NCBI GenBank assembly: GCA_028288305.1
Contig: JAQBOA010000025.1
Location: 1-60,765, forward strand
Length of the DNA stretch: 60,765 nt
Source: Mucilaginibacter sp.
Lineage (GTDB): Bacteria > Bacteroidota > Bacteroidia > Sphingobacteriales > Sphingobacteriaceae
Direction of reading: 5' to 3'
Positions within the stretch are counted from its first letter, which is position 1. Every line of letters begins with the position of its first letter. Position numbers and translations under genes: made by a program. The notes under the pieces are model-generated. The model was given only the letters and a program-made list of their open reading frames with translations, did no database searches and was not told the origin of the DNA. Shown one piece after another: positions 7,684-16,908 of the stretch.

Positions 7684-10600
7684 ATGGCTGATAAACAGGT
7701 TTTTCAAACTGATACTCCCGGTAGATGGATCCGTTTTAAATGGCTTAGCCGTGTCCTGCTAGTCGTGCTGGTACTCAGCGTTTTAGCCGCTGCAATTACA
7801 GTAACTTCAAAACAATACCCGAGCCTGCCAAATTTAAACCCACCTCCAAAAAAGCTGACTAAAGAGGAGCTTGAAAATTTAAAAAAGTCTAAAAAGTTTA
7901 AAGATTTTACAATTGACAAAGCCGAAATACAAAAATTAGCGCGTACAAGGCATTTGCATCAGTTAAAGCACCCCAATAATAAAGACCGTATTAATGCTGC
8001 ATTTTACAGAGCCTGGGAGCCGCAGGCCTATAACTCGCTGGTTGATCATATTGCCAGGCTGGATATGGTAGTGAGCGAAGGTTTTTATGTTTTTCCAAAA
8101 CACGATACAATAGTTGCCAACGTTGATACCGGATTAATAAATCTAAACAGAAAATATAGAAAACCTGTATTAATTTCATTATCAAATTATAATAATTATA
8201 ATAATGCAAGCGGCGGTTATGATAGCAAGGATGTGGAACGGATCATTCAAAATAAAAAGCTCCGTACCCAATTTATCTATAGCATTGCCCGTCAACTAAC
8301 AAGATTTAAATTTCAGGGGGTTAATCTTGATTTTGATGATATTAAAGATATTAACAGTAAAAACTATATAGCATTTGAAAATGATCTTTATGCAATATTA
8401 CACCCGTTAGGCTTTTTAGTTACACAAAACGTAAGTCCTGATGATGAGAAATATAAACTTGAAAGATTGCAGCATATTAATGATTACCTATTTGTTATGG
8501 CTATTGACCAGCATAATGAACAAAGCAACGCTGGTGATCTTTCAAATCAACGCTGGGTAGAAGAAATATTGGATAACGTTTGCTCGAGGATACCGAGTGA
8601 AAAAGTGATCTTAACTGTTGCTGGGGGTGCATATGACTGGCCTGAAAGCAGTTTAGGTAAATCTATCGGCTATCCCCAGGCGATAAGTACTGCTCAGACA
8701 AATCAAAGTAAAATCGTTTTTGATCCTAACTCAGCCAACCTGCATTATACCTATATTGATAAAGATAGTTTAGAGCATACCGTTTATTTTACTGATGCGG
8801 CCACTAATTTTAACATTATCCGGATGGCGGATGATTGGGCAACCGGGGGCGTGGCGCTTTGGCGCCTTGGTGCCGAAGATCCGCGGCTATGGACATTTTT
8901 TCAAAAAAACCTTTCCATTGACTCATTAAGAAAAACAGGAATCGACATTAAAAGGCTTACAACAGTAGGGTTAGACAATAAAATTGATTACGATGGGAAC
9001 GGCGAAGTACTAGACCTGATTACCACACCAACTACCGGAAAAATTAATGTACAATTAGATACATCAAACTATTTAATCACCAACCAAAAGTATATTAAGC
9101 TACCGACAAAATATGTGATCAGGAAATATGGTTATGCACCTGGTAAAATAGTTTTAACATTTGACGATGGCCCTGATCCCGATTGTACGCCACAAATATT
9201 AGATATTTTAAAAAAGGAGCACGTGCCGGCTGCATTTTTTGTGGTTGGATCAATGGCCGAAAAAAACATCCAGATATTACGCAGGGAATATGAAGAAGGT
9301 TATGAAATAGGTAATCACACTTTCTTTCACCCGGATATTTCAACAGTTAGTGTAGACAGGGTAAAGCTCGAGTTAAACGCTACACGAAAGCTGATTGAAT
9401 CTGTTACAGGAAGAAGTACTATATTATTCAGGCCGCCTTTTAATGCCGATGCTGAACCACAAACATTGGCAGAAGTAATTCCCGTGGCCGAGAGCCGCAA
9501 GCAAAGTTATATTAATATAGGTGAATCCATTGACCCCTGGGATTGGCAACCAGGCGTAACAGCCGATAGTATTATAGCGCGTACTATCAGACAAAAAGAC
9601 GCAGGCTCGATGCTGTTATTGCATGATGCAGGCGGCGATACCCGCGAAGAAACTGTAAAGGCTTTACCTGCAATTATACATTATTTTAAAAGTCATGGTT
9701 ACCAGTTTACTACCATTGCAGCCGTTTTGGGAAAAACAAAAGCAGATTTGATGCCTGCTATAAAAGATGATGCAAATTCGGGTATACTGGGTTCATTATA
9801 TAACTTATTGATCCAGCTTTATTTTTATGGGAATTTATTTTTACTTTATTTGTTTTTATCGGCTATATTTCTCGCTGTAGGCCGTATTGTATTGATTGGG
9901 GTGCTGGCTTTAAGACAGTATGCAGAAAATAAAAAATTTAACCGCGTTCTTGTTCCAGCTAACCAGCTTCCGCCGGTAAGCATAATTGTTCCCGGTTATA
10001 ACGAAGAAGTTACCGTTATTAAAACAATACAAAGCTTACTGAAAACTGAGTATCCCGCATTTGAAATTATTTTTGTCAATGACGGATCAAAAGATAAAAC
10101 TTATGAGCTTGTTAATAATGCCTATGGTAATCATCCCTTAGTTAAAGTGTTAACCAAGCCCAACGGCGGCAAGGCCACGGCCCTTAACTTTGGTATCAAT
10201 CATGCTCAAAACGATTTTGTAGTTTGTATTGATGCAGACACTCAATTAAAAAATGATGCCATTTATCATTTGATGACTTATTTTACTGATGAAGAAATTG
10301 GTGCTGTTGCCGGGACTGTTAAGGTTGGAAACGAGAATAACCTGATTACCCGCTGGCAATCTATTGAGTATATTACAGCTCAAAATATGGATCGTCGTGC
10401 TTTTGATTTGATCAATAGCATAACAGTTGTGCCCGGGGCCATAGGGGCTTTCCGCAAATCAGCTATATTTAAGGCCGGAGGATTTACTTATGACACTTTG
10501 GCTGAGGATTGTGACCTGACCATGCGAATATTAAAACAAGGGTATGTTGTAAGAAATTCAGACGAAGCTATTGCTTATACAGAGGCTCCTGAAACGCTTA

Positions 10601-11061
10601 GCGGATTATTAAAACAACGTTTTCGCTGGAGTTTCGGTGTGATGCAAAGCTTTTGGAAAAATAGAGATGCACTATTTAATCCTAAATATAAATTTTTCGG
10701 CATGTTGGGTATGCCCAATATCCTTATTTTCCAAATCGTGCTGCCTTTATTTTCTCCGCTTGCCGACTTAATAATGATATTTGGTTTATTTAGCGATAAG
10801 CCAGGCAAAATACTTGCTTATTATGCTGGGTTTGTATTAATCGATTTTATAGTAGCGGTCATCGCTTTCTGGATGCAGAAAGAAGATTACAAAAAATTAA
10901 TATACATTATACCGCAACGTTTTATATGGCGGCAGTTAATGTACTATGTTTTATATAAATCAGTCCGCAAAGCTTTAAAAGGTGAACTTAGCGGCTGGGG
11001 TGCATTAAAACGTACAGGCAATGTAACGGTTAAAAAGGATGTAGCTGTAAGAATTGATTAG
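7684..11061 (+). CDS. trifunctional GH18-like / polysaccharide deacetylase / GT2 glycosyltransferase
   Basis: 1125 residues. Order: one N-terminal membrane helix (about 22-43); a GH18-like periplasmic domain (about 90-420); a NodB-type CE4 deacetylase (about 485-690) with TFDDGPD near 492, GNHTFFHPD, FRPPF, IDPWDW and LLLHDAGG motifs all present; a membrane helix (about 708-735); a GT2 domain (about 755-985) with NDGSKD, DADTQ near 843, EDCDLT and QRFRW near 977; then two to three helices. The content equals PgaB plus PgaC of poly-N-acetylglucosamine synthesis in one chain, so it probably polymerises and processes an N-acetylhexosamine exopolysaccharide. The GH18 motif reads GVNLDFDD: the usual catalytic Glu is Asp and the first Asp is missing, so hydrolase activity is doubtful. 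Confidence 0.9.
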   Translation: MADKQVFQTDTPGRWIRFKWLSRVLLVVLVLSVLAAAITVTSKQYPSLPNLNPPPKKLTKEELENLKKSKKFKDFTIDKAEIQKLARTRHLHQLKHPNNKDRINAAFYRAWEPQAYNSLVDHIARLDMVVSEGFYVFPKHDTIVANVDTGLINLNRKYRKPVLISLSNYNNYNNASGGYDSKDVERIIQNKKLRTQFIYSIARQLTRFKFQGVNLDFDDIKDINSKNYIAFENDLYAILHPLGFLVTQNVSPDDEKYKLERLQHINDYLFVMAIDQHNEQSNAGDLSNQRWVEEILDNVCSRIPSEKVILTVAGGAYDWPESSLGKSIGYPQAISTAQTNQSKIVFDPNSANLHYTYIDKDSLEHTVYFTDAATNFNIIRMADDWATGGVALWRLGAEDPRLWTFFQKNLSIDSLRKTGIDIKRLTTVGLDNKIDYDGNGEVLDLITTPTTGKINVQLDTSNYLITNQKYIKLPTKYVIRKYGYAPGKIVLTFDDGPDPDCTPQILDILKKEHVPAAFFVVGSMAEKNIQILRREYEEGYEIGNHTFFHPDISTVSVDRVKLELNATRKLIESVTGRSTILFRPPFNADAEPQTLAEVIPVAESRKQSYINIGESIDPWDWQPGVTADSIIARTIRQKDAGSMLLLHDAGGDTREETVKALPAIIHYFKSHGYQFTTIAAVLGKTKADLMPAIKDDANSGILGSLYNLLIQLYFYGNLFLLYLFLSAIFLAVGRIVLIGVLALRQYAENKKFNRVLVPANQLPPVSIIVPGYNEEVTVIKTIQSLLKTEYPAFEIIFVNDGSKDKTYELVNNAYGNHPLVKVLTKPNGGKATALNFGINHAQNDFVVCIDADTQLKNDAIYHLMTYFTDEEIGAVAGTVKVGNENNLITRWQSIEYITAQNMDRRAFDLINSITVVPGAIGAFRKSAIFKAGGFTYDTLAEDCDLTMRILKQGYVVRNSDEAIAYTEAPETLSGLLKQRFRWSFGVMQSFWKNRDALFNPKYKFFGMLGMPNILIFQIVLPLFSPLADLIMIFGLFSDKPGKILAYYAGFVLIDFIVAVIAFWMQKEDYKKLIYIIPQRFIWRQLMYYVLYKSVRKALKGELSGWGALKRTGNVTVKKDVAVRID

Positions 11062-11192
11062 TCCGAAAGTCTGTAAAGTCCGGAAGTCCGAAAGAAAAAA
11101 GCCTTTAAAGAAGTATATTTATAGCTTCATAAGTTGGTCATAAGCTTCAACTAACTGATTAGACGGCTGAAACATATTACTGACTTTCGGAC
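11061..11192. repeat. Family A inverted repeat between convergent genes
   Basis: GTCCGAAAGTC (11061-11071) and GACTTTCGGAC (11182-11192) form perfect 11-base inverted arms. The left arm contains extra AGTCCGGAAGTCCGAAAG copies. The left arm begins on the last base of the glycosyltransferase stop codon, and the right arm ends 11 bases before the ispF stop, so the element fills the whole gap between two convergent genes. The same word occurs at 13-25. Confidence 0.7.
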
Positions 11193-11203
11193 TTTGCTAA
11201 CTT

Positions 11204-11686
11204 TTAAGACTTCTCTATTAAACAAACAGCATAAGCAACAACCCCTTCCTGGCGGCCAATAAAGCCTAATTGTTCATTGGTGGTTGCTTTAATTGATATA
11301 TCGTCCTCATCTATATTAGCTGCTTTAGCTATATTAGCTTTCATTTCGGGAATGTGAGGATTAATTTTTGGCTCTTCCAGGCATACCATGGCGTCAATGT
11401 TACCTATTTGCCATCCTTTGTCTTTTAAAAGTTTCACAACATGCTGCAGCAATATTAAACTGCTTATCCCCTTCCATCTTTCATCCTTATTTGAAAAATG
11501 AAAGCCTATATCACGTAAATTTGCTGCTCCTAATAAAGCATCGCAAATTGCATGTAATAACACATCAGCATCCGAGTGGCCAAAGGCACCAGCATGGTGC
11601 TCTAAATTTACTCCTCCCAAAATAAAAGGATGCTGTTCTTTTAACTGATGTACATCAAAACCAAACCCTACCCTGATTTTTCCCAT
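11204..11686 (-). CDS. ispF: 2-C-methyl-D-erythritol 2,4-cyclodiphosphate synthase
   Basis: 160 residues, the usual IspF length. It cyclises CDP-ME-2-phosphate in the non-mevalonate isoprenoid pathway. Metal ligands Asp11 and His13 (GFGFDVHQ) and His45 (DADVLLHAICDALLGA) are present, as are GHSDAD and the C-terminal TTNEQLGFIGRQEG with the CDP-binding Thr/Glu. Its ATG shares one base with the stop of porV, so the two are coupled although functionally unrelated. Confidence 0.97.
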   Translation of the reverse strand: MGKIRVGFGFDVHQLKEQHPFILGGVNLEHHAGAFGHSDADVLLHAICDALLGAANLRDIGFHFSNKDERWKGISSLILLQHVVKLLKDKGWQIGNIDAMVCLEEPKINPHIPEMKANIAKAANIDEDDISIKATTNEQLGFIGRQEGVVAYAVCLIEKS

Positions 11687-12882
11687 TATTTTTTGTTTGC
11701 ATTCTTATTGCCACCAAAACTACCCATAAGGGTAAACCGTAATGTATTAGCCAGGGCGCTGTTTTGCTGGGTTGAAGCAATGTATGAAAAATCGAAATTA
11801 AACAGAATATATTTAAAGCCCACGCCTAAAGTTAAATAGTGTGAACCTCCGGTATTGGCGCTATTGGGATTATTAGGATTTTGGTAAAAATAGCCCATCC
11901 TTAAGGCAACTAGCTGGTCGTACCAATATTCAAATCCGGGTGAAACTGTTATTTCCTTAAGTTCCCCGCTAAAGCCTCCCGGAGCATCAGTAAATGAGCC
12001 AAAAACACCTGAAGGCACAGAAACATTATCGTCCTTTCCGCTAATAATATTTCCATTCGCATCTCTTACAGGTGGTGTTGGTGTTAATAATTTATTAAGA
12101 TCAAGGGTTAAAGTAATTTGGTTATAGTCATCAAGATTTATAACATCAGCTGCACCAATTTTCAAATTAGCCGGTAAAAAGTACTTGGTTCCAACATCAC
12201 TATAGCTAATCTTTGAACCGATATTAGAAATATTAGTACCAAATGAAAAAATTCCATCTGTTCCAAACTCTTGTAATTTCTTTCTATAAAAAAAGGAAAC
12301 ACCAGCTGAAAATGCGTTGCCAGCCCTTGCCTGCTGCGATCCGGATGAAAAACTTGCATTAGAAAAATTGGAATGGATATACCCCGCAGTAAACCCTAGT
12401 GAAAATTCATCTCCAAATTTCCGGGCATATGATCCGTTCACAGAAAATTCATTGGGGCTGTAAGTACCCTGGCTATTTGAATATACATCTGTAAGTGGAA
12501 TTGATCCATAATTAAAATATCGGAGTGACGCACCTACCGAACTACGGTCATCAATTTTGTGTGCATAGCTTAAGTAAGATAAGCTAATATCAGGGATAAG
12601 CTGGCGTAGCCAGGGGCTGTATGATAAGGATACATTGTCATCATCCTCAAGAAAAGTCAGTTTAGCCGGGTTCCAGTAATTCGCATTAACGTCTGGTGTA
12701 GTTGCAACACCGGCTTCGCCCATAGCGCCAGAACGTGAATCGGGAGTTAAATTTAAAAAGGGGACTTCACTGTTAGGTATTATAATGCCACTGGTATTTG
12801 TTGCTGTTGTTTGTGACATTGCCAGTGAGGGCAACATTAAAGCAGTATAAAAAAGAATATTTTTAAAAGAAAAAAACTTCAT
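11686..12882 (-). CDS. porV: type IX secretion system outer-membrane protein PorV (LptO)
   Basis: 398 residues. Signal peptide 1-23, then a FadL-like 14-strand barrel. The N-terminal signature of PorV is visible: VPFLNLTPDSRSGAMGEAG, ANYWNPAKL and SLSYSPWLRQLIPDISLSYLSY split over the first 110 residues, and it ends in a strand (LRFTLMGSFGG). PorV collects type IX substrates through their C-terminal domain and works with the sortase PorU. No porU is adjacent; the divergent neighbour is gldJ. Translation is coupled to ispF downstream. Confidence 0.92.
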   Translation of the reverse strand: MKFFSFKNILFYTALMLPSLAMSQTTATNTSGIIIPNSEVPFLNLTPDSRSGAMGEAGVATTPDVNANYWNPAKLTFLEDDDNVSLSYSPWLRQLIPDISLSYLSYAHKIDDRSSVGASLRYFNYGSIPLTDVYSNSQGTYSPNEFSVNGSYARKFGDEFSLGFTAGYIHSNFSNASFSSGSQQARAGNAFSAGVSFFYRKKLQEFGTDGIFSFGTNISNIGSKISYSDVGTKYFLPANLKIGAADVINLDDYNQITLTLDLNKLLTPTPPVRDANGNIISGKDDNVSVPSGVFGSFTDAPGGFSGELKEITVSPGFEYWYDQLVALRMGYFYQNPNNPNSANTGGSHYLTLGVGFKYILFNFDFSYIASTQQNSALANTLRFTLMGSFGGNKNANKK

Positions 12883-13111
12883 TGAGAAAATTTACCTTGT
12901 TATTAAGGAAATAAATATAGGGTAATTGTAACCTATTACGTTCAAGAGGTTAAATAAGTTTTCCACTAAAAGAATTCAAATTGTTGTAACTACATTAAGG
13001 AGTTTCCCGTTTAAAACCATGTAAAAGTTTAATTTCTATAAAAGAACCAGAAATTAAATTAACATTTATGCAAAATTTTATAAATTTACATTATAATATA
13101 ACTGTGAAAAA

Positions 13112-14845
13112 ATGAAAGTACTTTTTACTAAAACCGCTATAGTGCTGTTAGGCTTGGGTACCTTAGTGAGCAGCTGTAGTAAACCAAAGCAGCAATCAGG
13201 TAAAACCGGCATTGCCTATAACGACAAAAAGACAGGTGGATATATGCGTTTCCGTCAAACACACCCAGCACCCGGGCCGGGACTTGTCCCTATTGAGGGT
13301 GGTACTTTTGTAATGGGAGGCAGTGCAAACCAGGATGTTACTTTTGAATATAACAATGTTCGCCGTAGGGTAACTGTTCCTTCTTTTTATATGGACGAAA
13401 CAGAAGTTGCAAATCAAGACTGGCTTGATTACCTGCATTGGATCAACGTTACTTATCCTCAGGATCATGAGTTATATTATAATGCATTACCAGATACTTT
13501 GGTATGGCGCAAACCTTTGTCATATAACGAGCCTTATGTGGATAACTATTTAAGGCACCCTGCGTTTCAAGACTATCCTGTAGTTGGTGTAACCTGGGAC
13601 CAGGCGCAAGATTATTGCACATGGCGTACCGACCGTGTTAACGAAAATATTTTACGGGAAAGAGGAAACCTTGTATCCTGGCAAGACCTGAGCGGTCCTT
13701 CAAAAGGCAAAAATGGCAAACCAGCTGCTTCTCCGTCTGCGGGTAAAGACCCCTTTAATACAGATATTTATCTGAACGGCCAATTAACAGGTCCTGGATA
13801 TGATGGTAAAAACATGATGCCTGATTTAAGCCCAAATGCAAAACCAACTGCAGCTGCTAAAGGTAAAGGAGCAGGAAAACAACCTGTTAGACCTGTACGT
13901 ATAGAAGATGGCATCTTAAAACAAGCCTATCGTCTTCCATCTGAAGCTGAATGGGAATATGCAGCTTTATCATTAATAGGAAACACACAATTTGAAAACA
14001 TTGATGATGGTAAAATATATCCTTGGAATGGTTTAGGTGTACGTTCAGCAAAAAGAACAACCAGGGGATTAATAATGGCTAACTTTAAACGCGGCGCCGG
14101 TGATAACATGGGTGTTGGCGGATACTTAAATGATAAAGCGGATATTACAGCACCGGTAAGGTCATATCAGCCAAATGATTTTGGTTTGTACAATATGGCA
14201 GGCAACGTAAATGAATGGGTAGAAGACACTTATCGTCAAACTTCATTTGAAGAATTTGATGACTTTAATCCTTTCCGTGGAAATGAGTTTGCCAACAAAC
14301 GCCTTGCGGATGCATCAAAAGGATTGTATGCTAAAGATAAATATGGACGTCCTATTAAAGATCCTTCTCCATCAAACAAAAAGCTGAAATACAGTGAATT
14401 ATTAGCCATTCAACAAGCTCAAAGCGCAAATGCTAATGGTGCTGCTAACAACGCTAATGGCACTACTCCTACTGGTACAACAGCAAATCCTGCAAGTCCA
14501 ACGACACCAGCCGGTACTACTGCTACCCCGGAGACAGCTCCAAAAAGCGCATTGGATGGTAAAGCTTTTAAACCTGACTATAGAGGCTATGGTGATACAG
14601 TTAATACTACATTATATGGTACCACTACATTGGTAAGTGATCATTCAAAAGTTTACAAGGGAGGTTCATGGAATGATTTAGCATTTTGGTTAAACCCGAG
14701 TACCCGCCGCTTTATGAATGAAGACGATGCAAGCGCCGAAGTTGGTTTCCGTTGTGCAATGACTCTTGTAGGTGCACCCGAAATACATCCTGAAGGAAAA
14801 TCGCATTACAGCGTTAAAAAACCAAAAAACTTTAAAGCAAAATAA
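13112..14845 (+). CDS. gldJ: gliding motility / type IX secretion lipoprotein GldJ
   Basis: 577 residues. Lipoprotein signal (LVSSCSK, Cys about 22) and an FGE-sulfatase / SUMF1-like fold: VPIEGGTFVMGG, SFYMDETEVANQDWLDYL, DTLVWRKPLSYNEPYV, NYLRHPAFQDYPVVGVTW, YRLPSEAEWEYAA, NMAGNVNEWVED and a C-terminal VYKGGSWND. The DTLVWR...NYLRHPA...YPVVGV series is that of GldJ rather than GldK. Two low-complexity insertions are seen, about 195-260 (Gly/Pro/Lys-rich) and 433-480 (Asn/Thr/Ala/Pro-rich). GldJ stabilises the GldK ring and is needed for type IX secretion. Divergent from porV, with a bidirectional terminator downstream. Confidence 0.9.
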   Translation: MKVLFTKTAIVLLGLGTLVSSCSKPKQQSGKTGIAYNDKKTGGYMRFRQTHPAPGPGLVPIEGGTFVMGGSANQDVTFEYNNVRRRVTVPSFYMDETEVANQDWLDYLHWINVTYPQDHELYYNALPDTLVWRKPLSYNEPYVDNYLRHPAFQDYPVVGVTWDQAQDYCTWRTDRVNENILRERGNLVSWQDLSGPSKGKNGKPAASPSAGKDPFNTDIYLNGQLTGPGYDGKNMMPDLSPNAKPTAAAKGKGAGKQPVRPVRIEDGILKQAYRLPSEAEWEYAALSLIGNTQFENIDDGKIYPWNGLGVRSAKRTTRGLIMANFKRGAGDNMGVGGYLNDKADITAPVRSYQPNDFGLYNMAGNVNEWVEDTYRQTSFEEFDDFNPFRGNEFANKRLADASKGLYAKDKYGRPIKDPSPSNKKLKYSELLAIQQAQSANANGAANNANGTTPTGTTANPASPTTPAGTTATPETAPKSALDGKAFKPDYRGYGDTVNTTLYGTTTLVSDHSKVYKGGSWNDLAFWLNPSTRRFMNEDDASAEVGFRCAMTLVGAPEIHPEGKSHYSVKKPKNFKAK

Positions 14846-14878
14846 ACATCCTGCAATTGCAGCGACATATATGAAAAA

Positions 14879-14909
14879 CAAAAAAGCTGGGTTAATCCCA
14901 GCTTTTTTG
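14879..14909. terminator. bidirectional intrinsic terminator gldJ / biotin carrier gene
   Basis: Perfect 13-bp stem CAAAAAAGCTGGG / CCCAGCTTTTTTG with a TTAAT loop, with A-run before and T-run after, so it can stop transcripts of gldJ (+) and of the convergent gene at 14934 (-). Confidence 0.9.
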
Positions 14910-14933
14910 TTTTTCTTCCCTTTATGATTGCAT

Positions 14934-15431
14934 TTAAAACATCATCAATACTTGCCCCTTTTCTACTTTATCACCAGATTTAATTTTAACCATTTTTACT
15001 ATAACATCTGCAGGAGCTTTAATGATATTTTCCATTTTCATTGCTTCTAAAATAAACAGATTATCACCCTTCTTAATTTCCATTCCCTCGTTAACAAAAA
15101 TTTTAAGCACCATACCAGGCATTGGAGCTTTAATCTCACTAATTTTAGCAGAAATTAAACTGCTCAGTCCCAATTTATCAAGCAAAATATCAAATTGATC
15201 CTTTGCTTTAATTGTATATATATTATTATTTACTTTAATTTCAGCTGTTTTATCTGATCTGTTAAAACTGATGATTTCAACATTATACGATTGTAAATCA
15301 TTAATTATGTGCCACGTAGATTCATTTAATTTTTTTATGTCCGCAGCATTATGTTCACCATTGATTAATTGGCCCTCGCCATTCTGATCAAACTCATAAT
15401 TATACTTGTCGTTTACTTTTACCTGATACAT
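14934..15431 (-). CDS. biotin carboxyl carrier protein-like (acetyl/propionyl-CoA carboxylase)
   Basis: 165 residues. C-terminal biotinyl domain with the biotinylation motif EAMKMEN (Lys about 132) and the matching half-domain IKAPMPGMVLKIFV. The N-terminal ~85 residues resemble the linker of single-domain carrier subunits of acyl-CoA carboxylases in Bacteroidota. Neither a biotin carboxylase nor a carboxyltransferase gene is in the window, so it works with partners encoded elsewhere. Confidence 0.85.
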   Translation of the reverse strand: MYQVKVNDKYNYEFDQNGEGQLINGEHNAADIKKLNESTWHIINDLQSYNVEIISFNRSDKTAEIKVNNNIYTIKAKDQFDILLDKLGLSSLISAKISEIKAPMPGMVLKIFVNEGMEIKKGDNLFILEAMKMENIIKAPADVIVKMVKIKSGDKVEKGQVLMMF

Positions 15432-15506
15432 GCTGTATGGAGGTTTTGATTAGAAATTAGATAACAAACAATAAGTGAACAATATAAATAGTTAAAAATG
15501 AAAAAC

Positions 15507-16187
15507 TTATTTTGTAAGAACATACTGAATCAGGTTGGCGCCCATTTTTAAAGCTTTTAAGCGACTTTCCTGGGTATCGCCTGCGTAAGTACCGTAATCT
15601 TCCCATCCATTACCTAAATCACACTCATAGGTGTAAAAGCAAACCAGACGGCCTTTATAAATTAATCCAAAACCCTGAGCCCGTTTTCCATCATGCTCAT
15701 GTATTTTTGGTAATCCCAATGGGAAGTTAAATTTTTGGTGATAGACAGGGTGATTTAACGGCAATTCAACAAAATCCAGTTCAGGAAAAACTTTTTTCAT
15801 TTGAGGGCGGATAAACTGGTTCAATCCATAATTATCGTCTATATGTAAAAAGCCGCCTCCGGTTAAGTACCTTCGTAAGTTTTTAGCCTCCTGGTCCGAA
15901 AACACAACATTCCCATGGCCGGTCATAAAAATAAAAGGGTAGTTAAATAACCCGGTGCTGCCAACATCAACAACCTCATCTTCCTGTTGAAAGTTTGTTT
16001 TCAAATTTTCGTTGCAAAACTTTATTAAATTAGGCAATGCAGTCCGGTCGCCATACCAATCACCGCCGCCATTATACTTAAGCTTGGCCATTTTATAGGT
16101 AGGAGGTACATTAAAACTGCTTATTAAAATAATTATTCCGAAAGCCATCGGAATTAAAGCCATACGTAAATAAATAGCCCTTTTCAT
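15507..16187 (-). CDS. DUF4159 domain protein
   Basis: 226 residues. N-terminal signal anchor (about 7-25) and a DUF4159 body: KLKYNGGGDWYGDRTAL, FIFMTGHGNVVFSD, LRRYLTGGGFLHIDDN and a C-terminal CDLGNGWEDYG. DUF4159 is a glutamine-amidotransferase-like (ThuA/flavodoxin-like) fold found periplasmic in Bacteroidota, with no established function. One base separates it from rsmE upstream. Confidence 0.85.
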   Translation of the reverse strand: MKRAIYLRMALIPMAFGIIILISSFNVPPTYKMAKLKYNGGGDWYGDRTALPNLIKFCNENLKTNFQQEDEVVDVGSTGLFNYPFIFMTGHGNVVFSDQEAKNLRRYLTGGGFLHIDDNYGLNQFIRPQMKKVFPELDFVELPLNHPVYHQKFNFPLGLPKIHEHDGKRAQGFGLIYKGRLVCFYTYECDLGNGWEDYGTYAGDTQESRLKALKMGANLIQYVLTK

Positions 16188-16188
16188 T

Positions 16189-16896
16189 TTAACGATTTAA
16201 AAAATTCACTTCAAAACAAGCTTCTAATGCTGCCGTTTCGGTCCTTAAACGGCTTTGCCCTAAAGTTATTGCTTTAAAACCAATATGCAAAGCGTCCCCA
16301 ATTTCGTTTGTTGTAAAATCACCTTCGGGCCCTATCAAAATCAGATACTTACCTTGTGTAATAAGTTGATCCTTTAAATTTATTTTGTCGCTATTTTCGC
16401 AATGGGCAATAAATTTCTGGCCTTGAAATGGCTGTGCTAACAACTGATTAAAACTTAAAGGCGTATTTAAAACGGGATGATATGCTTTGATAGATTGCTT
16501 TATTGCGGTAGTAATAATTTTATTTAAGCGGTCAATCTTTACTTCTTTTCGCTCCGAATGCTTGCATATTATAAGCGATATTTCATCTATTCCTATTTCA
16601 GTTGCTTTTTCTAAAAACCACTCTATCCGCTCAATGTTTTTAGTCGGGGCAATTGCTATATGTAAATAATGGTTTCTTTTGTTAAACTCTGTTATTACCG
16701 AATTAATATGAAGCAATGTCTTTTTGGGATTGACATCTTGTATTATTGCTTTATAAAATCCTCCCTTGCCATCAATTAACTGAACTTCATTTCCTGCCTC
16801 AAGCCGCAGCACCCTGATGCAATGCTTACTTTCCTCTTCATTAAGAAAATAGTGAATGTTTGAAGGATCTATATCAGGTGTAAAAAAAAGTTGCAT
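16189..16896 (-). CDS. rsmE: 16S rRNA (uracil1498-N3)-methyltransferase
   Basis: 235 residues, RsmE-type SPOUT methyltransferase acting on the assembled 30S subunit. N-terminal PUA-like part (HCIRVLRLEAGNEVQLIDG) and the C-terminal knot motifs LILIGPEGDFTTNEI and LGQSRLRTETAAL that bind SAM. Normal length. Lies in a housekeeping run downstream of nuo on the same strand. Confidence 0.95.
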   Translation of the reverse strand: MQLFFTPDIDPSNIHYFLNEEESKHCIRVLRLEAGNEVQLIDGKGGFYKAIIQDVNPKKTLLHINSVITEFNKRNHYLHIAIAPTKNIERIEWFLEKATEIGIDEISLIICKHSERKEVKIDRLNKIITTAIKQSIKAYHPVLNTPLSFNQLLAQPFQGQKFIAHCENSDKINLKDQLITQGKYLILIGPEGDFTTNEIGDALHIGFKAITLGQSRLRTETAALEACFEVNFLNR

Positions 16897-16908
16897 GAGT
16901 AAAGCAGA

